NCBI GenBank assembly: GCA_913055735.1
Contig: CAJXKD010000001.1
Span: 1,240,001 to 1,304,000 of the forward strand
Reading direction: 5' to 3'
Origin: an uncultured Rhodospirillales bacterium
Lineage (GTDB): Bacteria; Pseudomonadota; Alphaproteobacteria; Rhodospirillales; UBA2165
DNA length: 64,000 nt
The position numbers and the translations under genes were made by a program. The notes under the pieces are model-generated. The model did not search any database. It was not told where the DNA came from and worked only from the letters and a program-made list of their open reading frames with translations. This document shows, piece by piece, positions 16,599-25,638 of the stretch; positions within the stretch are counted from its first letter, which is position 1; every line of letters starts with the position of its first letter.

Positions 16599-19448
16599 TT
16601 AGTGCGCTTCCTCCCAATTTGGACCGAATCCGGTATCTACGGTCAACGGCACGTCGAGATCGGCCACCCCCTCCATGACCGCGCGAGCCAATTTGGCGGC
16701 CTTGTCCCTTTCCGTCTCGGGCACTTCAAAAATCAATTCGTCGTGCACCTGCAGCAGCATCCGCGTCTTGAGCCCGGCGTCCTTCAACGCGCCCGGCATG
16801 CGGATCATGGCCCGTTTGATAATATCCGCCGCGCCTCCTTGCAGCGGTGCGTTAATCGCCGCCCGCTCGGCAAAGGCGCGATGCGCACCGTTCTTGTCCT
16901 TGATTCCCGGCGTGTGACATTTGCGGCCGAACAGCGTCGTAACGAAACCGTGCTCGCGGGCATGCTCCTTGGTTTGTTCCATGTAGTCACGAATGCCGGG
17001 ATATTTTTTGAAGTAGGCATCGATGTAAGCCTGCGCGTCGCCGCGCGAGATACCCAGTTGGCGTGCGAGCCCAAACGCCGAGATGCCATAGATGATACCA
17101 AAGTTGATCGCTTTGGCCTGACGGCGGACCATGGGGTCCATGCCTTCCACCGGCACACCGAATACCTGGCTTGCCGTCATCGCGTGAATGTCCATGCCGT
17201 CGCGGAAGGCCTGAATAAGCGCGTCGATCCCGGCGACATGGGCGAGCAACCGCAGTTCGATTTGCGAGTAATCCGCGCTGAGCAGCACGCAGCCTTCGTC
17301 AGCAACAAAGGCCCGGCGGATTTTACGGCCTTCTTCGGTGCGGACCGGAATGTTCTGCAGGTTGGGATCGTTGGAACTCAGCCGGCCCGTGGAGGCAATC
17401 GCCTGGCCATAGTTGGTATGCACCCGCCCCGTTTCCGGATTGATCTGTTCGATCAGCGTGTCCGTATAGGTGCTCTTGAGCTTGGCGAGTTGCCGCCAGG
17501 CGAGCACCCGCGCCGGCAACTCGTGCCCTTCGGCGGCGAGCCCTTCGAGGATATCGGCCCCGGTGCCATAGGCACCGGTCTTGGTCTTCTTGCCGCCCGT
17601 AAGTCCCATCTCGTCGAATAGAACCTCGCCCAACTGTTTGGGCGACCCGATGTTGAACTCATGACCGGCGAGCTTGTGAATGTCGATTTCGAGATCGCCG
17701 AGGCGTTTGGCAAAATCCTTGCTGAGGTCCTTGAGGACCCCCGCGTCCGCCTTGATACCGGTCAGCTCCATCTCCGTCAGCACGCCGATCAAGGGCCGCT
17801 CGATGGTCTCGTAGACCGTCACCATATGATCTTCGACCAGGCGCGGCTTGAAAAGCGCGTGCAACCGCCCGGTGATGTCTGCATCCTCGGCGGCATAGTC
17901 CAGCGCCTTGTCGAGGGCGACGTGATCGAAGGTCACCTGGGATTTGCCGGTCCCGGCGACGTCCTTGAACTTGATGGTGGCGTGGCCGAAATGCAGCTCC
18001 GCCAACTCGTCCATGCCGTGACCGTGGAGACCGCCTTCCAGCACATAGGACAGCAGCATGGTGTCGTCGACGGGCGCAACGCGCACGCCGTAGCGGGCGA
18101 AAATCTCGTTGTCGTACTTAATGTTGTGGCCGACCTTGAGGACCGACGGATCCTCCAGCAACGGCTTCAGCAACGCGATCGCCCGGTCCCGCGACACCTG
18201 CTTGATAGCCTCCGTGGAGGCCTCGTCACCGCCGCCGTCGCCGAGATCGAGGCTCGATTGTCCTTGCGCCGCGACATGGGCCACCGGAATGTAGCAGCCG
18301 TTGCCCTCTTTTAGCGACATGGACACGCCGACCAATTCTGCGGTTACCGAGTTGAGCGACGTGGTTTCGGTATCCACCGCCACCCAGCCTTGCGCGGTGG
18401 CCTCGGCGATCCAAGCGGCAAGGCGATCCTCGTCCTGCACCAATTCATAGCCGTCGCCGCCAGCGGCATCCTTACTTGATTTCTTGTCACCTTTCTTATC
18501 GGAAGATTTTTTCGCCGGTGTTTTCGCTCCCGATTCCTTTTCATCCGGAACGATCCCGCCCTCGGCCTTCAACTGGCTTTCGATCCGGGAAATCAGGGAT
18601 TTGAACTCCTGTTCCCGCAAAAAGACGAGCAGTTTCTCGTGGTCGGGCTCGCGCACCGCGAAATCCGACAGCGGGACCTCGATCGGCACGTCCTGCTTCA
18701 ACCGCACCAGTTCCCGCGAAACACGCGCATCCTCGGCCCCGTCGATCAAGGACTGACGGCGCTTGGGCTGCTTGATCTCTTCGGCGCGTTCCAACACCGT
18801 GTCCAGATCGCCGAACTCGTTGATCAACTGCGCCGCCGTTTTGACGCCGATGCCTGCAATGCCGGGAACGTTATCGGTGGAATCGCCGGCCAGCGCCTGC
18901 ACGTCGACGACCTTATCGGGCCCGACCCCGAATTTCTCGACAACGCCTTCCGGGCCGATCTCCTGATTCTTCATAGCGTCCAGCATGGTGACCTTGTCGC
19001 CGACCAACTGCATGAGATCCTTGTCCGACGACACGATGGTGACGTCCGCGCCCTGCTCCAACGCTTGGCGGGTATAGGTCGCAATAAGGTCATCCGCCTC
19101 GTAGCCTTCCATCTCGACGGCGGCGACATTCATCGCCACGACCGCCTCGCGCACCAACGGGAACTGCGGGATAAGTTCTTCGGGCGGCGGCGGACGATGG
19201 GCCTTGTAATCGGGATAGATGTCGTTGCGAAAGGTCTTGCGCGCCGTGTCAAACACCACGGCAATGTGGTCGGCGTCCGTGTCCTGGATGAGCCGCATCA
19301 GCATCTGGGTGAAAATATAAACGGCATTGACCGGCGTCCCATCGGAGCGGGTCAGACTGCCCTGCATGCGGGCGAAGAAAGCGCGAAAAATGAACCCCGA
19401 GCCGTCGACGAGGAAGAGATGCTTTAAAGGTTTGTCGTCGGCACTCAG
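16599..19448 (-). CDS. polA: DNA polymerase I (irregular start; CTG assumed)
   Basis: About 949 residues: 5' nuclease domain, proofreading domain (VDTETTSL, VGHNIKYDNEIF, YAAEDADI) and polymerase domain with motifs A (LLSADYSQIELRLLAH), B (RRQAKAINFGIIYG) and C (LLQVHDELIFEV). All catalytic residues appear intact. The homologous N-terminus (KHLFLVDGSGFIFRAF) is encoded upstream of the first in-frame ATG (19367), so that ATG would delete the first conserved nuclease strand. No in-frame ATG, GTG or TTG exists upstream; CTG at 19448 has AGGA 7 nt before it. Alternatively one C is missing in the tract after the ATG at 19455. Confidence 0.9.
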   Translation of the reverse strand: MSADDKPLKHLFLVDGSGFIFRAFFARMQGSLTRSDGTPVNAVYIFTQMLMRLIQDTDADHIAVVFDTARKTFRNDIYPDYKAHRPPPPEELIPQFPLVREAVVAMNVAAVEMEGYEADDLIATYTRQALEQGADVTIVSSDKDLMQLVGDKVTMLDAMKNQEIGPEGVVEKFGVGPDKVVDVQALAGDSTDNVPGIAGIGVKTAAQLINEFGDLDTVLERAEEIKQPKRRQSLIDGAEDARVSRELVRLKQDVPIEVPLSDFAVREPDHEKLLVFLREQEFKSLISRIESQLKAEGGIVPDEKESGAKTPAKKSSDKKGDKKSSKDAAGGDGYELVQDEDRLAAWIAEATAQGWVAVDTETTSLNSVTAELVGVSMSLKEGNGCYIPVAHVAAQGQSSLDLGDGGGDEASTEAIKQVSRDRAIALLKPLLEDPSVLKVGHNIKYDNEIFARYGVRVAPVDDTMLLSYVLEGGLHGHGMDELAELHFGHATIKFKDVAGTGKSQVTFDHVALDKALDYAAEDADITGRLHALFKPRLVEDHMVTVYETIERPLIGVLTEMELTGIKADAGVLKDLSKDFAKRLGDLEIDIHKLAGHEFNIGSPKQLGEVLFDEMGLTGGKKTKTGAYGTGADILEGLAAEGHELPARVLAWRQLAKLKSTYTDTLIEQINPETGRVHTNYGQAIASTGRLSSNDPNLQNIPVRTEEGRKIRRAFVADEGCVLLSADYSQIELRLLAHVAGIDALIQAFRDGMDIHAMTASQVFGVPVEGMDPMVRRQAKAINFGIIYGISAFGLARQLGISRGDAQAYIDAYFKKYPGIRDYMEQTKEHAREHGFVTTLFGRKCHTPGIKDKNGAHRAFAERAAINAPLQGGAADIIKRAMIRMPGALKDAGLKTRMLLQVHDELIFEVPETERDKAAKLARAVMEGVADLDVPLTVDTGFGPNWEEAH

Positions 19449-19496
19449 CGGGCCATCCTCACAAGTCAGTCGTTTCTTTTTATGCTTGTTAGTCGG

Positions 19497-19685
19497 TTAG
19501 TGATCGGACGCGGTGTCGGCGCCCTCGAGAAGAACGTAGGTCCGGCTGCAGTAGGGGCAGACGATACGGTCGTCGTCGTCCAAAGTCAGAAAAACGCGGG
19601 GATGGCCGAGCGGCCCGCCACCGCCATCGCACGCGACCGTGCGGCTGGAAACCATGATCGGGGTATCGAGATCATCTACGTCCAC
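19497..19685 (-). CDS. Small CHCC zinc-finger domain protein
   Basis: A 62-residue protein with C19, H28, C43 and C46, matching the zf-CHCC pattern seen in bacterial relatives of the mitochondrial complex I subunit NDUFS6. It lies 48 nt upstream of polA on the same strand and may share its promoter. Family members are widespread in alphaproteobacteria; their bacterial function is not defined. Confidence 0.85.
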   Translation of the reverse strand: MDVDDLDTPIMVSSRTVACDGGGGPLGHPRVFLTLDDDDRIVCPYCSRTYVLLEGADTASDH

Positions 19686-19791
19686 GGGAGTCTCCTGTTA
19701 CGGCCAAATATATCGCGTATCGCGGCCGGGCGTGAATGATACCCAATGGTGGCCGGTAATCAACTGGCACCAACGGCGAAACAAGACTTAT

Positions 19792-20778
19792 ATGGTGCTC
19801 ATGAACATCCGTCGCATCCTTGTCGTCGCCTCCCTGATCTTACTTGGCGCCTGTGCGCCGCGCTTTGCCCTGCCCGGACCGCCCATCGAGGCACCGCATC
19901 TGACAAACGATGCCGCCGTAATGGCCGACGGCACCGCCCTGCCTTTACGCGGCTGGCCTGTGGAGAGCGACCTAAAGGCCGTAATCCTGGCTCTGCACGG
20001 CTTCAACGATTACAGCAACTTCATGGACGAACCGGCCGCCTATCTGGGCGCGCGTGGCATCAAGGTCTATGCCTATGACCAGCGGGGATTCGGCGCCGCG
20101 CCCCTTCGCGGCCGCTGGGCCGGAATCGAGGCCATGGCCGACGACGCCAAGACCGTCGCGCGGCTGTTGCGCGCCCGCCACCGGGACACGCCCTTTTACC
20201 TATTGGGCGCCAGCATGGGCGGATCGGTGCTGATGGCCGCCGCGACCGAGGGCACCCCGCCGGAGGCCGATGGCCTGATCCTGTCCGGACCGGCGGTATG
20301 GGGCCGGGAAACCATGCCCTTCTATCAACGCTGGGCCCTGTGGATCGGCGCCCACACGGTACCCTGGGCGACAGTGAGCGGACGCGGCATCAAACGCCAC
20401 CCCTCCGACAACATCGAAATGCTGCGGGCGCTCGCGCGCGACCCCTTGGTCATCAAGGGCACCCGGCTCGATACGATCTACGGGCTTGTGGGTTTGATGG
20501 ACCGGGCCCTAAACGCGGCGGCACAGCTCGACGGGCGTGTGCTCCTTCTCGTCGGGGCCAATGACGACATTATCCCGCCCAAGCCGACGGCATTGATGCT
20601 GAAACGGCTGCCGGACGTTGCCGCGGCCACACGCCGCGTCGCCCGGTACGGCAAGGGCTATCACATGCTGCTGCGCGATCTGCAGGCGGAAACGGTTCTG
20701 AGCGACATCGCCGCCTGGATCGAGAACCCCGCCGGGCCCCTGCCGTCCGACGCGGAGATTTCCCCCACTGACCCGTAA
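19792..20778 (+). CDS. Alpha/beta hydrolase lipoprotein (lysophospholipase-like)
   Basis: A 328-residue serine hydrolase of the Hydrolase_4 group. The N-terminus MNIRRILVVASLILLGAC is a lipoprotein signal with lipobox Cys21 (counting from ATG 19792). The nucleophile elbow is GASMGGS, the acid is likely D in VGANDDIIP, and the base is H in GKGYHMLL. The protein is probably tethered in the envelope and acts on monoacylglycerol or lysophospholipid-like esters. ATG 19801 is an alternative start. No strong Shine-Dalgarno is visible. Confidence 0.82.
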   Translation: MVLMNIRRILVVASLILLGACAPRFALPGPPIEAPHLTNDAAVMADGTALPLRGWPVESDLKAVILALHGFNDYSNFMDEPAAYLGARGIKVYAYDQRGFGAAPLRGRWAGIEAMADDAKTVARLLRARHRDTPFYLLGASMGGSVLMAAATEGTPPEADGLILSGPAVWGRETMPFYQRWALWIGAHTVPWATVSGRGIKRHPSDNIEMLRALARDPLVIKGTRLDTIYGLVGLMDRALNAAAQLDGRVLLLVGANDDIIPPKPTALMLKRLPDVAAATRRVARYGKGYHMLLRDLQAETVLSDIAAWIENPAGPLPSDAEISPTDP

Positions 20779-20863
20779 GTGCCCGTAAGTGTTTGCCGTC
20801 TAGGGGCTTTCCGTCGCTTTACGCCGTGGAAAGGCTGGGGTAATGTGCGCGTCCTTTCCGTGG

Positions 20864-20940
20864 GCGCCCGTAGCTCAGCTGGATAGAGTGTCGGCCTCCG
20901 AAGCCGAAGGTCACAGGTTCGAATCCTGTCGGGCGCGCCA
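20864..20940 (+). tRNA. tRNA-Arg (anticodon CCG)
   Basis: A 77-nt cloverleaf. The acceptor stem GCGCCCG pairs with CGGGCGC, the D arm includes AGCTCAGCTGGATAGAGT, the anticodon loop CTCCGAA gives CCG for codon CGG, the T arm carries GGTTCGAATCC, and CCA is encoded. No integrase or duplicated 3' end is seen nearby, so there is no sign of use as an attachment site. Confidence 0.96.
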
Positions 20941-20977
20941 TTCCTTCAGAAAAAGTTACCCTCTCATTTAAAAACGA

Positions 20978-20992
20978 GTTCGAACTCTGTTC
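20978..20992. promoter_or_regulatory. GTTC-N7-GTTC sequence (possible LexA box, weak)
   Basis: GTTCGAACTCTGTTC matches the alphaproteobacterial SOS pattern GTTC-N7-GTTC and includes the 12-base palindrome GAGTTCGAACTC. It lies 123 nt before the MscS-like start, downstream of tRNA-Arg. No damage-response gene follows, so chance is quite possible. Confidence 0.2.
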
Positions 20993-21115
20993 GAATGGGC
21001 CCGGCGGATCACGTCCCCGTGCGGTCGCGACACCGTATCTACTTTTCCCTTACTGCACTCTCAAGCCACTGCTACTCTTATCCACAGAAACGGATGCAAT
21101 TGGGAGGCGCGCGGA

Positions 21116-21970
21116 ATGCTTCAGTCGACCGAAGGTATAACCGAAAGTTTGGCGGGCATCTGGGCGGATATCCTCGGGATACTGCCGGCGGCACTTGGCG
21201 CTCTCGCCATTCTCATCGCGGGCTGGATATTCGCGCGTATCTTGCGGGGGCTGACCGTCCGCTCTGCCGGCACCCTCAATCATACCATTGGCCGGATTGG
21301 CGAACGGTCGCGCGTCAGGGTCGGAACGCTGCGCGATACGACCGTCCATTTCATCGGCAACATCGTCTATTGGCTGGTTATCCTGTTTTTCCTCGCCGCC
21401 GCCACGCAGATCCTGGGACTCGCGGTATTCGCCGGCTGGCTCGACCGGTTGGTCGCCTTCCTTCCCAATATCCTGTCGGGTCTTTTGATCATCTTTGCCG
21501 GCGCGGTGCTCGCCAACATTGCCCGCGATGCGATTCTCGCGGGCTTCAGCAACCTCACCGCCTCGCAACGCAATCATCTTGCGCGCCTAGCCCAGGTCGG
21601 AACGCTGGTCATCCTGATTATCGTCGGCGTCGATCAGTTGGGTATCGACATTACCGCCGTGATAACCGTCTTGGCGATCGTTCTTGGCGCCGCGCTCGGC
21701 GGCCTTGCCCTCGCATTCGGACTGGGATCGCGTGCGTATGTGGGTAACCTCATCGGCGCACACTATCTCAGCGACGACTACCGGGAAGGAGAACGTATTC
21801 GCGTCGGCGATCAGGAGGGCGTCATTCTCGAGGTGACGCAAGTTGCCGTCGTCGTCGAAACCCCGGAGGGCAGATTAACCGTGCCGGCGCGCCTGTTTGC
21901 GGAACAGGCCGTTCTCCTACTGCCCCGCGATACACAGGCGACCACGATAGCGGGGCCCGCAAATGAGTGA
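21116..21970 (+). CDS. Small-conductance mechanosensitive channel-like membrane protein
   Basis: A 284-residue MscS-related/CmpX-like protein. Hydrophobic helices lie near 20-40, 83-105, 115-135 and 160-185, followed by a pore-helix-like GAALGGLALAFGLGSRAYVGN (Ala/Gly packing) and a short beta domain (DDYREGERIRVGDQEG). It should gate in response to membrane tension or act in membrane stress signalling. It overlaps the following CBS protein by 8 bp, starting a three-gene operon with MgtE. Confidence 0.85.
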   Translation: MLQSTEGITESLAGIWADILGILPAALGALAILIAGWIFARILRGLTVRSAGTLNHTIGRIGERSRVRVGTLRDTTVHFIGNIVYWLVILFFLAAATQILGLAVFAGWLDRLVAFLPNILSGLLIIFAGAVLANIARDAILAGFSNLTASQRNHLARLAQVGTLVILIIVGVDQLGIDITAVITVLAIVLGAALGGLALAFGLGSRAYVGNLIGAHYLSDDYREGERIRVGDQEGVILEVTQVAVVVETPEGRLTVPARLFAEQAVLLLPRDTQATTIAGPANE

Positions 21971-22811
21971 TGCACAGCCCCTTGCTCACGCCTTCGCCAA
22001 GCGTCACGCCGAGCGCACGGCGGAAGTTCTGGAATCATTAGATCCAGACGCCATTGCCGGGTTTATCACGTCGTTGCCGCTCGACGGCGACGCCGATGTT
22101 CTGGAGCTGATGGCGCCCAGGACGCTGGCTGAAGCGCTGGCTTTGTTATCGGAAGCGGACGCGACGCATTGGCTACGCCGCATAACCCCGCAGGCGGCGG
22201 CCGGCGCCCTGCGCTATCTCGCCGATGCACAACGCGGCGCACTTCTCACGGCAATGCCGCGCGCACGCCAGCTGCAAATTACCCTCATCCTGCGCCAACC
22301 CCTCCTAACGGTGGGCGCCTGGATGGATACCCGTGTTGAGGCCGTCCGGGAAAATGCGGCAATCGCCGATGTTTTGAAACACCTGACAAATAACGACGTT
22401 TCCGTGCCGGTTACCTTTGTCGTCGATGAGGGGCGGCATCTCATCGGCACGGTCGACCTTGCCAAGCTTGTTACCGCTGCACCGGACACGCCGCTCACTG
22501 CTCTGATGATCAAGAATCCCCCTCGGTTGCGGGCAAACGTTGCCATCGAAACGGCGCTCCAGCATGGCGCCTGGGAAGAGCACGATGCGCTGCCTGTTGT
22601 CGACAGCCATGACAAGCTGGTCGGTGTTATCCGCTTCGCGGCGTTGCGGCGCGGCCATTCCGGCGCTTTGACCGCGCGGGACCCTGGGCACGAATTCGGC
22701 AGTTTCATGGACGTCGCCAACCTTTGCTACATCGGCCTGGCCGGCGCGATGAACGTTTCGATTGCGCGGCAGAAAAGCACGCCGCGCGAGTCGCAAGAGG
22801 ACCTGCCATGA
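21963..22811 (+). CDS. Soluble MgtE-N/CBS protein without a channel domain
   Basis: A 282-residue protein that resembles only the cytosolic half of MgtE: an alpha-helical superhelix (residues about 20-120, with ITSLPLDGDADVLELM and RYLADAQRGALL repeats) followed by a CBS pair beginning at VGAWMDTRVEAVREN. No transmembrane segment is present. It overlaps the upstream channel gene by 8 bp and the downstream full-length MgtE by 4 bp. It may be a regulatory partner of that MgtE; this is inference from linkage and domain content. Confidence 0.75.
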   Translation: MSDAQPLAHAFAKRHAERTAEVLESLDPDAIAGFITSLPLDGDADVLELMAPRTLAEALALLSEADATHWLRRITPQAAAGALRYLADAQRGALLTAMPRARQLQITLILRQPLLTVGAWMDTRVEAVRENAAIADVLKHLTNNDVSVPVTFVVDEGRHLIGTVDLAKLVTAAPDTPLTALMIKNPPRLRANVAIETALQHGAWEEHDALPVVDSHDKLVGVIRFAALRRGHSGALTARDPGHEFGSFMDVANLCYIGLAGAMNVSIARQKSTPRESQEDLP

Positions 22812-24139
22812 GCGACAGCGCAGCGGAACGCCTTGACGCTGATACGATTGCCTCGCGGGCCATCGCGGAACGTTTCATGACGGAGTTTCCGGTGGAGGCG
22901 GCGCACGAACTCGAAACGATGGACGTGCCGGCGGCAGCGCGCTGCCTCGATTTCTTGCCCCTTGATGCAGCGGCGAAGGTTTGGCTGGCGACGGCTTCCG
23001 GCTTTGGCGTCCTGGTTTTCAAGGCGCTGGAAGCGCACCGCCGCACGGCGCTGCTCGGCGTGCTCGACAGAAGCCGGGCGGCCGAGTTGCTTTCCTTATT
23101 GGATCAGGAAGATCGCTCGGCCGAGCTGGCGGCAGTGCCGGAAGGGCTTCAACAGGAATTGCGCACGCTCCTCGACTATCCCGAAGATACGGCCGGGCGC
23201 GTCATGGACACGCGGATTTTTGCACTGCACGGACACGTCAAAACCGGCCAAGCGCTGGAAAATCTGCGCGAGCGCGGACGGGGAGACATTTATTTCATCA
23301 AAGTTGTCGATGAAGAAAACCGGCTGAGCGGTCAAGTCGACCTGCGTGATTTGGCTTTCGCCGATGCGTCGCAATCACTCGAGGCGCTGGCCCGGCCGGT
23401 TCCTGCGGTTGTCGGTCCCATGGATACGCGTGAAATGGCGGTCCAGAAATTCGAGGAAACGGGCGTGCGGGAAATACCGGTCATCGACCTCGACGGCCAT
23501 GTCCTCGGTGTGTTGCGGCACGACCGGCTGATCGGCGAATTGCGCGATGATGCGACCGTGGATATCCAGACCATGGTCGGCGCCTCGCGCGACGAGCGTG
23601 CCTTGTCAACGAGTTGGTTTGCCGTCCGCAAACGCATGCCGTGGCTTCAGATCAATCTGTTGACGGCGTTCCTCGCGGCCTCGGTGGTCGGCATGTTCGA
23701 ATCGACCATCGCCAAGTTCACGGCACTTGCCGTCCTGCTTCCTGTCGTCGCCGGCCAATCGGGCAACGCCGGCGCGCAGGCTCTTGCGGTGACCATGCGC
23801 GGCTTGGCGCTTCGCGAGATTCATTTCGGCCAATGGTTCCGGGTTGTTCGCAAGGAAGTGAATGCCGGACTGTGGAACGGCATCGCCATCGCCATTACGT
23901 GCGCTATCGGTGTCTTTATCTGGTCGGGAAGCCTGGGGCTGGTCATGGTGATCGTGACATCGATGATTCTATCCATGATCGCGGCGGGGATTGCGGGCGC
24001 GCTCGTTCCCATCACCTTGGCGCGGCTTGGTCAGGACCCGGCGGTTGCCTCATCTATCATCCTGACGACCGTCACGGATATCGCGGGCTTCATGTCCTTC
24101 CTCGGGATCGCGACGCTACTTGCCAGCTTTTTGGGATAA
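22808..24139 (+). CDS. mgtE: MgtE-family magnesium transporter
   Basis: A 443-residue MgtE: N-terminal helical domain, CBS pair (from about residue 140, GRVMDTRIFALHGHV) and a C-terminal five-helix membrane domain starting near WLQINLLTAFLAAS. The conserved VLLPVVAGQSGNAGAQ and the pore acid in TTVTDIAGFMSFLG are intact. It imports Mg2+ and is gated by Mg2+ bound to the cytosolic domains. The ATG at 22808 overlaps the preceding stop (ATGA). Confidence 0.93.
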   Translation: MSDSAAERLDADTIASRAIAERFMTEFPVEAAHELETMDVPAAARCLDFLPLDAAAKVWLATASGFGVLVFKALEAHRRTALLGVLDRSRAAELLSLLDQEDRSAELAAVPEGLQQELRTLLDYPEDTAGRVMDTRIFALHGHVKTGQALENLRERGRGDIYFIKVVDEENRLSGQVDLRDLAFADASQSLEALARPVPAVVGPMDTREMAVQKFEETGVREIPVIDLDGHVLGVLRHDRLIGELRDDATVDIQTMVGASRDERALSTSWFAVRKRMPWLQINLLTAFLAASVVGMFESTIAKFTALAVLLPVVAGQSGNAGAQALAVTMRGLALREIHFGQWFRVVRKEVNAGLWNGIAIAITCAIGVFIWSGSLGLVMVIVTSMILSMIAAGIAGALVPITLARLGQDPAVASSIILTTVTDIAGFMSFLGIATLLASFLG

Positions 24140-24151
24140 ACCGTTTGAGAT

Positions 24152-24889
24152 CTAAATCTCGGCGCCGACACCGAGAAGGCTCGCCTGCATGGCCTCGTCG
24201 GCCTTAAGGGCCTCGCAGGTGCCCTCCCAGACCACCTTGCCGCGATCGAGCACCATGGCGTCCTTAGCGAACTCCAGCGCGAGATCGACATGCTGCTCGA
24301 CCAGGATCATGGTGACGCCGGATTCGTCGCGCACCTTGGCCAAGGCTTCGAACAGGGATTCGACCACCACCGGCGCCAGACCCTCCATTGGTTCGTCCAA
24401 CAATAAAACCTGGGGCCCACCAACCAGGGCGCGGGCCACAGCAAGCATTTGCTGTTCGCCGCCCGAGAGTTTGTTGCCGGCGTTCCGGCGGCGTTCGGCG
24501 AGACGCGGGAACAGTTCGTAGACTTTCTCCAACGTCCAGCCGCCGGGCCGCATAGCCACCAGCATGTTTTCCTCCGCCGTCAAGGACGGGAAGATTTCAC
24601 GTTCCTGCGGCACGTAGCCGATCCCGGCAAGCACCCGCTTGTGAGGCGTTTCGGTTTCAATGGTCCGTCCTCCCAGTTTGACGGAACCGCTGTGGCGGGT
24701 AGTAAAGCCCATAATGGTGTTGAGCAGCGTGGTCTTGCCGACGCCGTTACGCCCGAGGATGGCCAAGGTACCGCCCGCTTTCGCGTCGACGGTAACGTCG
24801 TCGAGCACCACTGTTTCGCCATATCCGGCGAACAGGTTCTCGACACCGAGGCCGATGCTACTCTCCTGGCTGTTTTCCTGGGCGCTCAA
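24152..24889 (-). CDS. livF: Branched-chain-type ABC transporter ATPase, LivF family
   Basis: A 245-residue ATPase with Walker A GRNGVGKTTL, signature LSGGEQQMLAVARAL and Walker B VLLLDEPMEGLAP. It is the last gene of a five-gene uptake operon. The start is TTG at 24889, overlapping the livG stop by 4 bp (TTGA). The LivF name gives the family; leucine is not necessarily the substrate. Confidence 0.93.
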   Translation of the reverse strand: MSAQENSQESSIGLGVENLFAGYGETVVLDDVTVDAKAGGTLAILGRNGVGKTTLLNTIMGFTTRHSGSVKLGGRTIETETPHKRVLAGIGYVPQEREIFPSLTAEENMLVAMRPGGWTLEKVYELFPRLAERRRNAGNKLSGGEQQMLAVARALVGGPQVLLLDEPMEGLAPVVVESLFEALAKVRDESGVTMILVEQHVDLALEFAKDAMVLDRGKVVWEGTCEALKADEAMQASLLGVGAEI

Positions 24890-25638
24890 TCCCGGCTCCT
24901 CCCCAGATAGACGGCGCGCACTTCCGGATCCGCGGCGATTTCATCGGGATGGCCCTGGGTGAGCACCGCGCCCTGCACGAGTACGACAATTTCCTTGGCG
25001 AACTTGAACACCAAATCCATGTCATGCTCGATCAGCAGGATGGCGATCTCGGCCGGCAACCGGTCCAACGCGTCGTGAATGACGTGCGCCTCGGTCGACG
25101 GCACACCGGCCCCAGGTTCGTCGAGGAGCAACACCTGCGGCTTCAGGGCCATGGCGATGGCAATTTCGAGCAGACGTTGTTCGCCATACGGCAGATGCCG
25201 CACCTCCGTATCCCCGATGGCGGCAATCCCCATGTCGGCGAGCATGCTTTGCGCTTCGTCGAGGCATTCCCGCCACTGTTTTTTATAATTGAGCATGCGC
25301 CAGGCATATCCGCTGCGTTCCGCAATGGCGACGGCGATATTGTCGCGTGCCGAACTTTCGACCAGCAACGTATTGATCTGATGGGTACGCGCAAGGCCGC
25401 GCCGCACGCGCAATTCGGGGCGGATACTCTGGATAGGCTGACCCTTTAAAAGGATCTGGCCTTCATCCGGTTTCACGACACCCGTCAGCAGATTGACGAA
25501 GGTGGTTTTGCCGGCACCGTTGGGACCGATCAGCCCGACCCGGTCGCCGGGTTTGAGATCCAGGTCGATGGACTGGGCAACCGCCAGCGCGCCGAAATTC
25601 TTGCTGAGGCCACGAACGGACAGGATGGGATCGCTCAT
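24886..25638 (-). CDS. livG: Branched-chain-type ABC transporter ATPase, LivG family
   Basis: A 250-residue ATPase with Walker A GPNGAGKTTF, signature LPYGEQRLLEIAIAMAL (the Y-G-E-Q form usual in LivG) and Walker B LLLDEPGAGVPS. ATGA overlap with livM upstream and TTGA overlap with livF downstream show tight coupling. It pairs with LivF beneath the LivH/LivM membrane dimer. Confidence 0.93.
   Translation of the reverse strand: MSDPILSVRGLSKNFGALAVAQSIDLDLKPGDRVGLIGPNGAGKTTFVNLLTGVVKPDEGQILLKGQPIQSIRPELRVRRGLARTHQINTLLVESSARDNIAVAIAERSGYAWRMLNYKKQWRECLDEAQSMLADMGIAAIGDTEVRHLPYGEQRLLEIAIAMALKPQVLLLDEPGAGVPSTEAHVIHDALDRLPAEIAILLIEHDMDLVFKFAKEIVVLVQGAVLTQGHPDEIAADPEVRAVYLGRSRD

Noticed and set aside
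20864..20940. tRNA-Arg as a prophage or island attachment site
   Set aside because: No integrase, no repeated tRNA 3' end and no change in gene character on either side.
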